DNA of 6,278 bases from positions 1 through 6,278 of the forward strand of contig CAKTSC010000089.1 in assembly GCA_934597465.1 (NCBI GenBank), written 5' to 3'. The DNA is from an uncultured Dysosmobacter sp. (GTDB lineage: Bacteria; Bacillota; Clostridia; Oscillospirales; Oscillospiraceae). Under the pieces are notes generated by a model. The model had not been told where the DNA came from, searched no databases, and worked only from the letters and a program-made list of their open reading frames with translations. The position numbers and the translations under genes were made by a program. This document shows, piece by piece, positions 1 through 6,278 of the stretch. Every line of letters begins with the position of its first letter. The stretch's first letter is position 1.

Positions 1-276
1 GTGCTGGCCTCCAATGGCTACCCCGGGAAGTATGAGACCGGCTTCCCCCTGACCGTGACGCCGGAGGCCGCCGCCCACACCTACATCGCCGGAGCCAGGG
101 AGAGGGACGGCGTCCTTGTCACCGCCGGCGGCCGGGTGGCAGGCGTCACCGCCACGGCGGACACCCTGCCGCAGGCCGTCCGGGAGGCCTACCGCCTGGC
201 GGAGGGCGTCCGGTTTGCCAACCGTTACTGCCGGAACGATATCGGGGCCAAGGCCCTGGAAGCCTGGGAGGATTGA
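1..276 (+). CDS. purD: Phosphoribosylamine-glycine ligase (GAR synthetase), C-terminal part only
   Basis: PurD joins glycine to phosphoribosylamine using ATP, giving glycinamide ribonucleotide in step 2 of cytosolic de novo purine synthesis. Only the last 91 residues are in the window; the gene runs in from the left, and the GTG at base 1 is an internal valine codon, not a start. The visible part fits the end of the ATP-grasp region plus the small C-terminal domain: an LASNGYPGKYETG segment (family form LAS.GYPG.Y..G), then GVLVTAGGRVAGVTA, and the closing RNDIGAKALE, like the RxDIG motif near the end of PurD proteins. The stop at 274-276 is one base from the purL ATG, which places it in a purine operon. 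Recognition is from conserved motifs; the ATP-grasp catalytic core lies outside the window and cannot be checked. Confidence 0.93.
   Translation: MLASNGYPGKYETGFPLTVTPEAAAHTYIAGARERDGVLVTAGGRVAGVTATADTLPQAVREAYRLAEGVRFANRYCRNDIGAKALEAWED
266..271 (+). promoter_or_regulatory. Ribosome binding site of purL
   Basis: GGGAGG lies inside the last codons of purD, six bases before the ATG at 278. It fixes the purL start there rather than at the ATG at 116, which opens the same frame much earlier but overlaps purD by about 160 bases and would add 54 residues unlike PurL. The arrangement suggests that purL is translated from the purD transcript. Confidence 0.75.
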
Positions 277-277
277 G

Positions 278-3200
278 ATGCTGTACCGAGTTTTCGTGGA
301 GAAGAAGCCGGGCCTGGATCCCGAGAGCGCCAACCTTCTGGCGGACTGCCGGGCCTTCCTGGGCCTTGGCGGCCTCACCCGCCTGCGCGTCCTGAACCGC
401 TATGATCTGGAGGGCCTGGACGAAGCCCTCTTCCGCCGGGTGAAGGGCACCGTCCTCTCGGAGCCCCAGCTGGACACCGTCACCGAGACGCTTTCCGCCC
501 CGGACGCCGCGGCGGTCTTCGCCGTGGAGCCCCTGCCGGGGCAGTTCGACCAGCGGGCGGACTCCGCCGCCCAGTGCGTCCAGCTCCTGAGCCAGGGAGA
601 GCGCCCCACCGTCCGCACCGCCAAGGTCTACGTCCTCTACGGCGCCCTCACGCCGGAGGAGGTAGACGCCGTGAAGCGCTACGTCATCAACCCCGTGGAG
701 AGCCGGGAGGCCTCCCTGGAGACCCCGGAGACCCTGCGCCGGGAGACCGCCGCCCCGGCGGACGTGGCGGTTCTCACAGGCTTCACCGCCCTGGATGCCG
801 CCGGTCTCGCCGCCCTGGGGGAGCGGATGGCCCTGGCCATGGACGGCGACGACCTGGCCTTCCTCCAGGCCTGGTTCCGGGACACGGAGCGCCGGGATCC
901 CACCGTCACGGAGCTCCGGGTGGTGGATACCTACTGGTCGGATCACTGCCGCCACACCACCTTCTCCACCCATCTGGACGCGGTGGCGGCGGAGGATCCC
1001 GCCGTTCGGGCGGCCTACGACCGCTACCTGGCCCTCCGGCGGGAGGTCTACGGGGAGGGGAAGGCCGCCAGGCGCCCCCAGACCCTGATGGACATCGCCA
1101 CCCTGGGCACGAAGGTGCTGAAAAAGCGGGGCCTGCTCCCGGCGCTGGATGAGAGCGAGGAGATCAACGCCTGCTCCATCCATGTTCCCGCCCGGGTGGA
1201 CGGGGAGGAGCAGGACTGGCTTCTGATGTTCAAGAACGAGACCCATAACCACCCCACGGAGATCGAGCCCTTCGGCGGGGCCGCCACCTGCATCGGCGGC
1301 TGCATCCGGGATCCCCTCTCCGGCCGGGCCTACGTCCACCAGGCCATGCGCGTCACCGGCTGCGGTGATCCCCGCAGGCCCCTCAGCGAGACCCTTCCCG
1401 GCAAGCTCCCCCAGCGCAGGCTCTGCCAGGCTGCCGCCGCGGGCTACTCCTCCTACGGCAACCAGATCGGCCTTGCCACCGGCCACGTGGCGGAGGTCTA
1501 TCACCAGGGCTACCTTGCCAAGCACTTGGAATGCGGCGCCGTGGTGGCCGCCGCCCCGGCGGGCAATGTCCGCCGGGAGCGCCCCGCTCCCGGGGATGTC
1601 GTCCTCCTCCTGGGGGGCCGCACCGGGCGGGACGGCATCGGCGGGGCCACCGGCTCCTCCAAGCGCCACGACGCCAAGTCCCTCCAGACCATGGCCAGCG
1701 AGGTGCAGAAGGGCAACGCCCCGGAGGAACGCAAGCTTCAGCGCCTCTTCCGGGACGGCAGCGTTACCCGCCTCATCAAGCGCTGCAACGACTTCGGCGC
1801 CGGCGGCGTCAGCGTGGCCGTGGGCGAGCTGGCGGACGGCCTTGCCATCGACCTGGACGCCGTCCGCAAGAAGTACGACGGTCTGGACGGCACGGAGCTT
1901 GCCATCTCCGAGTCCCAGGAGCGCATGGCCGTGGTGGTGGCTCCGGAGGACGAGGAAGCCCTCCTGGCCGCCGCCCGCCGGGAAAACCTGGAGGCCTACC
2001 GGGTGGCCGTGGTAACGGCGGAGCCCCGGATGGTGATGCGCTGGCGGGGGAAGACCATCGTGGATCTCTCCCGGGCCTTCCTGGATACCAACGGCGCCGC
2101 CAAGCACGCCTTCGTCCGGGTGAAGGCCCCGGCAGGGGAGAGCCCCAAGGCCTCCGCAACCCTCCGCGAAATGGCGGCCAGTCTGGAGAGCGCCTCCCGC
2201 CGGGGCCTCACGGAGCGCTTCGACGCCAGTGTCGGCGCCGGGAGCCTCCTGATGCCCTACGGCGGAAAGTACCAGCGCACCCCCGCCCAGGCCATGGCGG
2301 CGCTGCTGCCGGTGCTGCCGGGGCAGCATACCGCCCAGGGCAGCGTCATGGCCTGGGGCTTCGATCCCCGGCGCATGGAGCGGGATCCATACCGGGGGGC
2401 CTGGGAGTCCGTCTGCCTGTCCCTGGCCAAGCTCACCGCCGCCGGGGCGGACTGCCGCGGGGCCTACCTCTCCCTGCAGGAGTTCTTCGGCAAGCCTGGC
2501 CGGGAGCCGGAGCGCTGGGGCAAGCCCTTCGCCGCCCTGCTGGGGGCCCTGGACGCCCAGCTGGACTTCGGCTGCGCCGCCATCGGCGGCAAGGACTCCA
2601 TGTCCGGCTCCTTCCTGGATCGGGACGTGCCGCCTACCCTCCTCTCCTTCGCCGTGGCACCCATCCTGGCGGAGGAAGTCCTGAGCCCGGAGTTCAAGGC
2701 GTCCGGCCACCCGGTGTACCTCTTCACGGGGGACGGCCCCCAGGGCATCCGCCGGGCCTGGCAGCGCTTCCTGGCCCTGGCCCGGGCAGGGAAGGTGAAG
2801 GCCGCCTGGGCCGTGGAGCAGGGCCTTGCCGAGGGGCTCATGCAGATGGCCTTCGGCAACCGCGTCGGCTTCCGGGCGGAGATGGCGCGGGACTGGTATG
2901 CCCCCATGCCCGGCGCCCTCCTGGTGGAGCTGACGGAGGAGACAGAGGAGACGGAGGACGCCCTCCGCCTGGGTGTCACCACGGCGGAGGAGACCCTTGA
3001 CCTGGGGAGCGAACGCGCCTCCCTGGCAGACCTCCTCGCCTGGAACGAAGCCGTGCTGGAGGGCATCTATCCTACGAAAACCGCAGGGGAGAAGCCTCCT
3101 GTGGAGGCGATATCCTTTACAGCAGGGAAACCCGCCGCCCCCACCGTCTCCACGGCCGTGCCACGTGCCCTGATCCCGGTTTTCCCCGGCACCAACTGCG

Positions 3201-3958
3201 AGTACGACACGCAGCGGGCCCTCCGGGAGGCCGGGGCCAAAGCGGAGCTCTTTATCCTCCAAAACCAGACGGCGGAGGATGTCCGCCGCAGCGTGGAGGG
3301 CTTCGCCGCCGCCCTGGCCCGGGCTCAGATGCTGATCCTCCCCGGCGGCTTCTCCGGCGGCGACGAGCCCGACGGCTCTGCCAAGCTCATCACGGCCTTC
3401 CTCCGGGCCCCTGCCGTCCGGGAGCAGGCGGAAGCCCTGCTCCAGCGCCGGGACGGCCTGATGCTGGGCATCTGCAACGGCTTCCAGGCCCTTATCAAGC
3501 TGGGCCTTGTGCCCTACGGGAGGATCATCGATCCTGATGAGACCTGCCCCACCCTGACCTATAACGCCATCGGCCGCCATCAGTCCCGCATCGTCCGGAC
3601 GCGGGTGGCCTCCAACCTTTCCCCCTGGCTCTCCGGAGTCCGGGTGGGGGAGGTCTATGCCGTTCCCATCTCCCACGGCGAGGGCCGCTTCCTGGCTCCG
3701 GAGGCCCTCCTCCGTCAGCTGGCCCGGCGCGGCCAGATCGCGACCCAGTATGTGGACGGGTGCGGCGCCCCCACCCTGGTCGACGACTGGAACCCCAACG
3801 GCTCCCTCTGGGCCGTGGAGGGCATTACCAGCCCCGATGGCCGCGTCCTCGGCAAAATGGGCCACAGCGAGCGCATCGGCCCTGACCTCTATCGCAACGT
3901 CCCCGGGGAGTACGACATGCGGCTCTTCCAGTCTGCTGTCCGCTACTTCCGGAAATGA
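278..3958 (+). CDS. purL: Phosphoribosylformylglycinamidine synthase, single-chain form (FGAM synthase)
   Basis: Converts FGAR, glutamine and ATP to FGAM, step 4 of purine synthesis, in the cytosol. The 1226 residues carry the whole enzyme in one chain, unlike the separate PurS, PurL and PurQ of Bacillus; the size and motifs fit the fused clade found in Clostridia and Bacteroidetes. Order: N-terminal PurS-like region (about 1-150); linker with YWSDHCRHTTF from residue 219; first AIR-synthase-like half with KNETHNHP at 319-326, GGATG at 455-459 and NDFGAGG at about 504-510; second half with GGKDSMSG at 770-777; a proline-rich linker; then a glutaminase domain from about 964. The glutaminase keeps PGGFSGG at 1022-1028, nucleophile Cys1066 in GICNGFQ, and His1133 and Glu1135 in SHGEGRF, so it should be active. 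The start is set by the Shine-Dalgarno sequence at 266-271. It has no TTA, CTA or TCA codons over almost its entire length, which leaves a long spurious open frame on the opposite strand. Confidence 0.97.
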   Translation: MLYRVFVEKKPGLDPESANLLADCRAFLGLGGLTRLRVLNRYDLEGLDEALFRRVKGTVLSEPQLDTVTETLSAPDAAAVFAVEPLPGQFDQRADSAAQCVQLLSQGERPTVRTAKVYVLYGALTPEEVDAVKRYVINPVESREASLETPETLRRETAAPADVAVLTGFTALDAAGLAALGERMALAMDGDDLAFLQAWFRDTERRDPTVTELRVVDTYWSDHCRHTTFSTHLDAVAAEDPAVRAAYDRYLALRREVYGEGKAARRPQTLMDIATLGTKVLKKRGLLPALDESEEINACSIHVPARVDGEEQDWLLMFKNETHNHPTEIEPFGGAATCIGGCIRDPLSGRAYVHQAMRVTGCGDPRRPLSETLPGKLPQRRLCQAAAAGYSSYGNQIGLATGHVAEVYHQGYLAKHLECGAVVAAAPAGNVRRERPAPGDVVLLLGGRTGRDGIGGATGSSKRHDAKSLQTMASEVQKGNAPEERKLQRLFRDGSVTRLIKRCNDFGAGGVSVAVGELADGLAIDLDAVRKKYDGLDGTELAISESQERMAVVVAPEDEEALLAAARRENLEAYRVAVVTAEPRMVMRWRGKTIVDLSRAFLDTNGAAKHAFVRVKAPAGESPKASATLREMAASLESASRRGLTERFDASVGAGSLLMPYGGKYQRTPAQAMAALLPVLPGQHTAQGSVMAWGFDPRRMERDPYRGAWESVCLSLAKLTAAGADCRGAYLSLQEFFGKPGREPERWGKPFAALLGALDAQLDFGCAAIGGKDSMSGSFLDRDVPPTLLSFAVAPILAEEVLSPEFKASGHPVYLFTGDGPQGIRRAWQRFLALARAGKVKAAWAVEQGLAEGLMQMAFGNRVGFRAEMARDWYAPMPGALLVELTEETEETEDALRLGVTTAEETLDLGSERASLADLLAWNEAVLEGIYPTKTAGEKPPVEAISFTAGKPAAPTVSTAVPRALIPVFPGTNCEYDTQRALREAGAKAELFILQNQTAEDVRRSVEGFAAALARAQMLILPGGFSGGDEPDGSAKLITAFLRAPAVREQAEALLQRRDGLMLGICNGFQALIKLGLVPYGRIIDPDETCPTLTYNAIGRHQSRIVRTRVASNLSPWLSGVRVGEVYAVPISHGEGRFLAPEALLRQLARRGQIATQYVDGCGAPTLVDDWNPNGSLWAVEGITSPDGRVLGKMGHSERIGPDLYRNVPGEYDMRLFQSAVRYFRK

Positions 3959-3959
3959 G

Positions 3960-4004
3960 AAAACGGAGCTCCCGCTGCCCTGGTGGCAGCGGGAGCTCCG
4001 TTTT
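3960..4004. terminator. Bidirectional Rho-independent terminator between purL and the folate cyclo-ligase gene
   Basis: A perfect 20-bp inverted repeat has arms at 3960-3979 and 3985-4004 around the 5-base loop CTGGT. The stem can extend by G3959-C4005 and A3958-T4006, so it reaches the last base of the purL stop codon. The outer four pairs are A-T, giving a TTTTCTTCT tail for plus-strand transcripts and a TTTTC tail for minus-strand transcripts. The convergent minus-strand gene stops at 4042, about 37 bases away, so one hairpin can end both operons. The structure is seen directly; bidirectional function is inferred. Confidence 0.9.
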
Positions 4005-4041
4005 CTTCTATTCTGAAAAGGAATATTGCTTTACAGTAATA

Positions 4042-4629
4042 TCAGCTCATCTGATCCGGGATACCGTCCTCGTAGAGGGTCTTCTCCGTCACCACCCAGT
4101 GGATGATGGCGTCATGGGGCTCCATGGGGATCTCGCTGCGGAGCAGCCGCTCCCGGCAGACGAGGTACGCCGGGCCCCGGTAGGCCGCCAGGAAGCGGTC
4201 ATAGAACCCGCCGCCCTGGCCCAGGCGGTGCCCCTCCCGGTCGCAGGAGACGCAAGGAATCACGGAAAAATCGATCGCGTCCAGGGGCACCACGGGGCAG
4301 TCAGCCTTGGGCTCCAGGATGCCGTAGGCCCCCGGGGTCAGGTCATCAAAGCCCGCGATCCTCCGCAGCTCCATGATCCCGGGCCCGGTGCAGAGGGGGA
4401 CGCACAGCCGCTTTCCCTGCCGCAGGGTCTCTGTAAGGAACTCTGTGGTGTCGATCTCCCGGGCGGTGCCCACGAAGGCGAAGACCGTCTGGGCGATGGC
4501 GAACTCCGGCAGAGCCAGGAGCCGGGCGTTGATGCCTCGGTTGGATTCCTCCCGGTAGCGGGGGGGCAGGCCGCGCTCCGCCTTCCGCACCTCGCTGCGG
4601 AGCGCTTTCTTGGCTTCGATCAGATTCAT
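4042..4629 (-). CDS. 5-formyltetrahydrofolate cyclo-ligase (methenyl-THF synthetase)
   Basis: This 195-residue protein is the usual size for the family (about 180-200). The enzyme uses ATP to turn 5-formyl-THF into 5,10-methenyl-THF, returning a storage or inhibitory folate to the one-carbon pool in the cytosol. Visible motifs: a Lys/Arg-rich N-terminal helix (KKALRSEVRK, residues 7-16), TAREIDT at 55-61 in the substrate region, the YGILEP loop at 102-107, and the phosphate-binding segment GHRLGQGGGFYDR at 133-145 that defines the family. The ATG at 4629 overlaps the stop of the upstream dinB-like gene as ATGA and is preceded by AAGGAGGAGG, so the two are probably co-transcribed and translationally coupled. 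The frame stays open upstream to 4881, but that part lies inside dinB and does not resemble the family. Names in use for this family include fau, ygfA and yqgN; none is assigned here. No key motif is missing. Confidence 0.94.
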   Translation of the reverse strand: MNLIEAKKALRSEVRKAERGLPPRYREESNRGINARLLALPEFAIAQTVFAFVGTAREIDTTEFLTETLRQGKRLCVPLCTGPGIMELRRIAGFDDLTPGAYGILEPKADCPVVPLDAIDFSVIPCVSCDREGHRLGQGGGFYDRFLAAYRGPAYLVCRERLLRSEIPMEPHDAIIHWVVTEKTLYEDGIPDQMS

Positions 4630-5864
4630 GGCATGGGATCCTCCTCCTTGGTAATATGGGACGCGCCGAAACGGATAGCGTTCCGGCCGAACTTTCCCCG
4701 GATGCTGTCCATGGCCAGCTCCAGTTTCTCCTGTTTCTGCTGCTGCTTCTCCTGGGGAACGGAGGAGAAGAGATCCTCCTGCTGCCAGGCGTCCCCCTCC
4801 TCCGTGAGATGGATGGCGGTAACGGTGAGCATCCGGATGGGTGCCGGGGGCTTCCAGATGCGCTCCAGCAGCTTCAGGCACTCGTCCGCCAGAGGCCGCA
4901 TCAGGTGGGTGGGGGAGGGCAGCTGGGCCTGGCGGCTGAAGTTCCGGAAGTCCGGCGTCCGGTAGGTGATCTGCACGCCCCCGGCGTAAAGGTCGCAGGC
5001 GCGCAGGCGGCTGGCCACGCTGTCGGCCAGCAGGCTGAGTTCCTCCCGCACCTCCTGCCGGGATGTGAGATCCCGGGGGAAGGTCTGCCCGTTGCCCACG
5101 CTCTTCACCGGCTCCTGCTGAAAGCGGGAGCGCACCGCCTCCCGATCCTCCCCCCGGGCGTAGGAGAGGAGCTGCAGGCCGTTCTTTCCCAGCAGGCCCT
5201 CCAGCATCTCCGGGCGGCAGGCCGCCAGCTGCCCCACGGTCTCCACGCCGTACTGCCGGAGCTTCCCCTGGGCGGCCCGTCCGGCGAAGAGCAGGCTCCC
5301 CACCGGCAGCGGCCAGACGATCTCCCGCCAGTTCTCCCGGGAGATGACGGTGGTGGCGTCGGGCTTTTTATAGTCGCTGCCTAGCTTCGCAAAGACCTTG
5401 TTGAAGCTGACGCCCACGGAGAGGGTCAGCCCCAGCTCCTCCCGCACGGTGCTCCGGATGCCGTCGGCAATGGCCCGGGGATCTCCGCCGAAGAGGTGGG
5501 CGCTCCCTGTGATGTCCAGCCAGCTCTCGTCGATGCCGAAGGGCTCCACGAGATCGGTGTACCGGGCATAGATGTCGTTGACCTCCCGGGAGTAGAGGCG
5601 GTAGAGCTCGTGGTGAGGCGGCAGCAGGAAAAGGTTCGGGCACTTGCGCCGGGCCTGCCAGATGGTCTCCGCCGTCTGCACGCCGCAGGCCTTGGCAGGC
5701 TCATTTTTCGCCAGGATGATACCGTGCCGGGCGCTGGGATCGCCGCAGACCGCCACCGGCAGCTCCCGGAGCTCTGGCCGGTTCAGCAGCTCCACCGAGG
5801 CGAAGAAGCTGTTGAGGTCACAGTGAAGAATGATCCGATCCAGATCCCTCGCCCCCTTTCCCAA
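4626..5864 (-). CDS. dinB: Y-family DNA polymerase IV (translesion polymerase)
   Basis: A low-fidelity polymerase that copies past damaged template bases. The numbering below uses a TTG start at 5864 (412 residues); an ATG at 5879 adds five residues, and a CTG at 5843 would give the family-typical start DRIILHCD. Palm and fingers: DLNSFFASVE with metal ligand Asp16 and steric-gate Phe21, then GIDESWLDIT with Asp112 and Glu113, so all three catalytic acids are present. SVGVSFNKVFAKLGSDYKKPD (149-169) is the conserved template/nucleotide segment. The thumb with its helix-hairpin-helix-like part follows at about 175-250 and the little-finger domain at about 253-350. Near the C-terminus QEDLF (362-366) fits a beta-clamp binding motif, followed by a Gln/Lys-rich helix and the family ending SIRGKFGRNAIRFG. 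The second acid of the usual DxD is Asn18, an accepted variant. No LexA-type box was found upstream. The stop overlaps the next gene's start. Confidence 0.94.
   Translation of the reverse strand: MGKGARDLDRIILHCDLNSFFASVELLNRPELRELPVAVCGDPSARHGIILAKNEPAKACGVQTAETIWQARRKCPNLFLLPPHHELYRLYSREVNDIYARYTDLVEPFGIDESWLDITGSAHLFGGDPRAIADGIRSTVREELGLTLSVGVSFNKVFAKLGSDYKKPDATTVISRENWREIVWPLPVGSLLFAGRAAQGKLRQYGVETVGQLAACRPEMLEGLLGKNGLQLLSYARGEDREAVRSRFQQEPVKSVGNGQTFPRDLTSRQEVREELSLLADSVASRLRACDLYAGGVQITYRTPDFRNFSRQAQLPSPTHLMRPLADECLKLLERIWKPPAPIRMLTVTAIHLTEEGDAWQQEDLFSSVPQEKQQQKQEKLELAMDSIRGKFGRNAIRFGASHITKEEDPMP
4640..4649 (-). promoter_or_regulatory. Ribosome binding site of the folate cyclo-ligase gene
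   Basis: On the minus strand AAGGAGGAGG lies within the last codons of the dinB-like gene and ends ten bases before the ATG at 4629. It is the strongest Shine-Dalgarno-like sequence in the window and decides the start. With the ATGA overlap it allows both independent initiation and re-initiation by ribosomes finishing dinB. Confidence 0.75.
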
Positions 5865-5871
5865 ATGTCTT

Positions 5872-5877
5872 ACCTCC
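5872..5877 (-). promoter_or_regulatory. Candidate ribosome binding site for the TTG start of dinB
   Basis: GGAGGT on the minus strand stands seven bases before TTG at 5864, an ideal spacing. The upstream ATG at 5879 overlaps this motif and has no comparable sequence before it. This is why TTG is preferred, although a possible promoter element just upstream (5878-5886) would start transcription too late to include the site. Confidence 0.5.
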
Positions 5878-5886
5878 ATTCTACCA
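5878..5886 (-). promoter_or_regulatory. Possible extended -10 promoter element for dinB
   Basis: On the minus strand TGG is followed directly by TAGAAT, one mismatch from TATAAT, giving an extended -10 layout (TGN plus hexamer). No good -35 hexamer lies 16-18 bases upstream. The site falls in the short gap after the probable terminator of the preceding gene, where a dinB promoter is expected. Transcription would begin near 5871, giving almost no leader for a TTG start at 5864 but about 28 bases for a CTG start at 5843. Confidence 0.3.
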
Positions 5887-5930
5887 CATCCCGCTCCCGA
5901 ATGCCACCAGGGAAGGGAAAATTCCCACCG

Positions 5931-5975
5931 GAAGAGAAAGCGCGCCGGGCGGCCTGAGCCGTCCAGCGCGGTCTC
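5931..5975 (-). terminator. Probable Rho-independent terminator of the LTA-synthase-like gene
   Basis: On the minus strand, bases 5970-5958 and 5953-5941 form a 13-bp GC-rich stem with one G-T wobble and one A-C mismatch around a 4-base TCAG loop. AGAGA at 5933-5937 and TCTCT at 5972-5976 can extend it across a small internal bulge. A pyrimidine tract CTTTCTCTTC follows. It begins just past the stop codon at 5976-5978 and would separate this gene from dinB. The stem is strong but the T-tract is broken by C residues. Confidence 0.65.
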
Positions 5976-6278
5976 TCATTTCCGGAGGGTGAAGAAGTTC
6001 TCCGGGTGGTGCTTCTCGTCAAAGAGATGGTTGTAGGCGGTGATCTCGTAGTCCCGGTAACGGGTGAGGATGTCCTCCGGCAGCTCCTCCGCCTGCTGGT
6101 AAACGTCGCCCTCCGCCGTGACGAAGCCGGCGGTGCCGGCCACCGGCAGCACATCCATCAGTCGGGAGAGCAGCTGCTGGTAGCCCGTCAGGGGCAGCCC
6201 GGCCACCTCCGCCGCCAGGACGCCCAGGTAGTTGGAGGAGATGCGCAGGTCGTCCTGCTCCGGGATGTCATAGTTGGC
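5976..6278 (-). CDS. LTA-synthase-family sulfatase/phosphoglycerol transferase, C-terminal end only
   Basis: Only the last 100 codons are visible; the gene enters from the right edge in frame from base 6278, so the GTG at 6206 is internal. The visible start ANYDIPEQDDLRISSNYLGVLAAEVAGLPLTGYQ matches what I recall of the end of the sulfatase-fold domain in Firmicutes LTA-synthase-like proteins, where a W-x-NYDI strand is followed by S.NYL and AGLPLT.YQ. The ending RYRDYEITAYNHLFDEKH also resembles the tail of that family. Such proteins are membrane-anchored, with an extracellular catalytic domain that transfers glycerol-phosphate from phosphatidylglycerol to build lipoteichoic acid or related polymers. 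The catalytic Thr, metal ligands and membrane helices lie outside the window, so activity and exact substrate cannot be judged. A short hairpin follows the stop. The family call is from motif resemblance only. Confidence 0.7.
   Translation of the reverse strand, partial: ANYDIPEQDDLRISSNYLGVLAAEVAGLPLTGYQQLLSRLMDVLPVAGTAGFVTAEGDVYQQAEELPEDILTRYRDYEITAYNHLFDEKHHPENFFTLRK

Noticed and set aside
116..277. An upstream ATG that would extend PurL by 54 residues.
   Set aside because: It overlaps purD, the added residues are Pro/Arg-rich and unlike any PurL, and the ATG at 278 has a good ribosome site and a family-typical N-terminus.
146..3865. A 1239-codon open frame on the minus strand opposite purL.
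   Set aside because: It is exactly in register with purL codons, so it stays open simply because purL avoids TTA, CTA and TCA codons, as expected at high GC. Its translation is rich in Gly, Pro and His, with no recognisable domain, and purL is unmistakable.
4023..4042. A small AT-rich hairpin (8-bp stem with one G-T wobble, TTAC loop) touching the stop of the cyclo-ligase gene.
   Set aside because: It is weak, contains an A-C mismatch when read as minus-strand RNA, and the strong terminator at 3960-4004 already explains transcript ending here.
4630..4881. An 84-codon upstream extension of the folate cyclo-ligase frame.
   Set aside because: It lies fully within dinB in another frame, and the family-typical start with a strong ribosome site is at 4629.
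4656..5957. Plus-strand open frames across the dinB region (4656-5384 and 5496-5957).
   Set aside because: They are antisense shadows of a well-supported DNA polymerase IV gene and show no domain or ribosome site of note.
5976..6206. A complete 76-residue gene starting at GTG 6206.
   Set aside because: The frame is open to the window edge at 6278 and the extra upstream residues match the same family's conserved NYDI and NYL motifs, so this is the tail of a longer gene.
1..6278. Search for a previously undescribed system, CRISPR repeats, insertion sequences, tRNA or riboswitch structures.
   Set aside because: No spaced direct repeats, transposase motifs, tRNA-like cloverleaf or long structured leader was seen; nearly all bases are accounted for by known housekeeping and repair gene families.

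Overview
This window looks like an ordinary stretch of chromosome from a GC-rich member of the Firmicutes, most likely a Clostridia/Oscillospiraceae-type gut anaerobe. That is an inference from three things: the strong G/C bias at third codon positions, the single-chain 'clade II' type of FGAM synthase, and the Clostridia-like forms of the DNA polymerase IV and LTA-synthase-like proteins. No taxonomic marker gene is present.

Layout: bases 1-276 (+) hold the 3' end of purD. One base later purL begins (278-3958, +), a complete 1226-residue single-chain phosphoribosylformylglycinamidine synthase. The two are evidently the end of a purine-biosynthesis operon. A perfect 20-bp inverted repeat (3960-4004) lies directly behind purL and also directly behind a gene arriving on the other strand, so it serves as a shared bidirectional terminator. 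On the minus strand, a Y-family DNA polymerase IV gene (dinB-like, 5864-4626) is followed by a 5-formyltetrahydrofolate cyclo-ligase gene (4629-4042). The two overlap by ATGA and form a two-gene operon converging on purL. Upstream of dinB is an imperfect hairpin that probably terminates a further minus-strand gene. The last 100 codons of that gene (6278-5976) are visible and resemble the C-terminus of LTA-synthase-family sulfatases.

Functionally, PurD (step 2) and PurL (step 4) act in de novo IMP synthesis. The cyclo-ligase returns 5-formyl-THF to the folate pool that supplies 10-formyl-THF to purine synthesis. The neighbourhood therefore has a loose purine/one-carbon theme, interrupted by a translesion polymerase. 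No gene-free stretch exceeds about 115 bases. I see no RNA gene, mobile element, CRISPR array or convincing new system. The points worth a second look are small: the start and promoter of dinB, the coupling of dinB to the folate enzyme, and the shared terminator.
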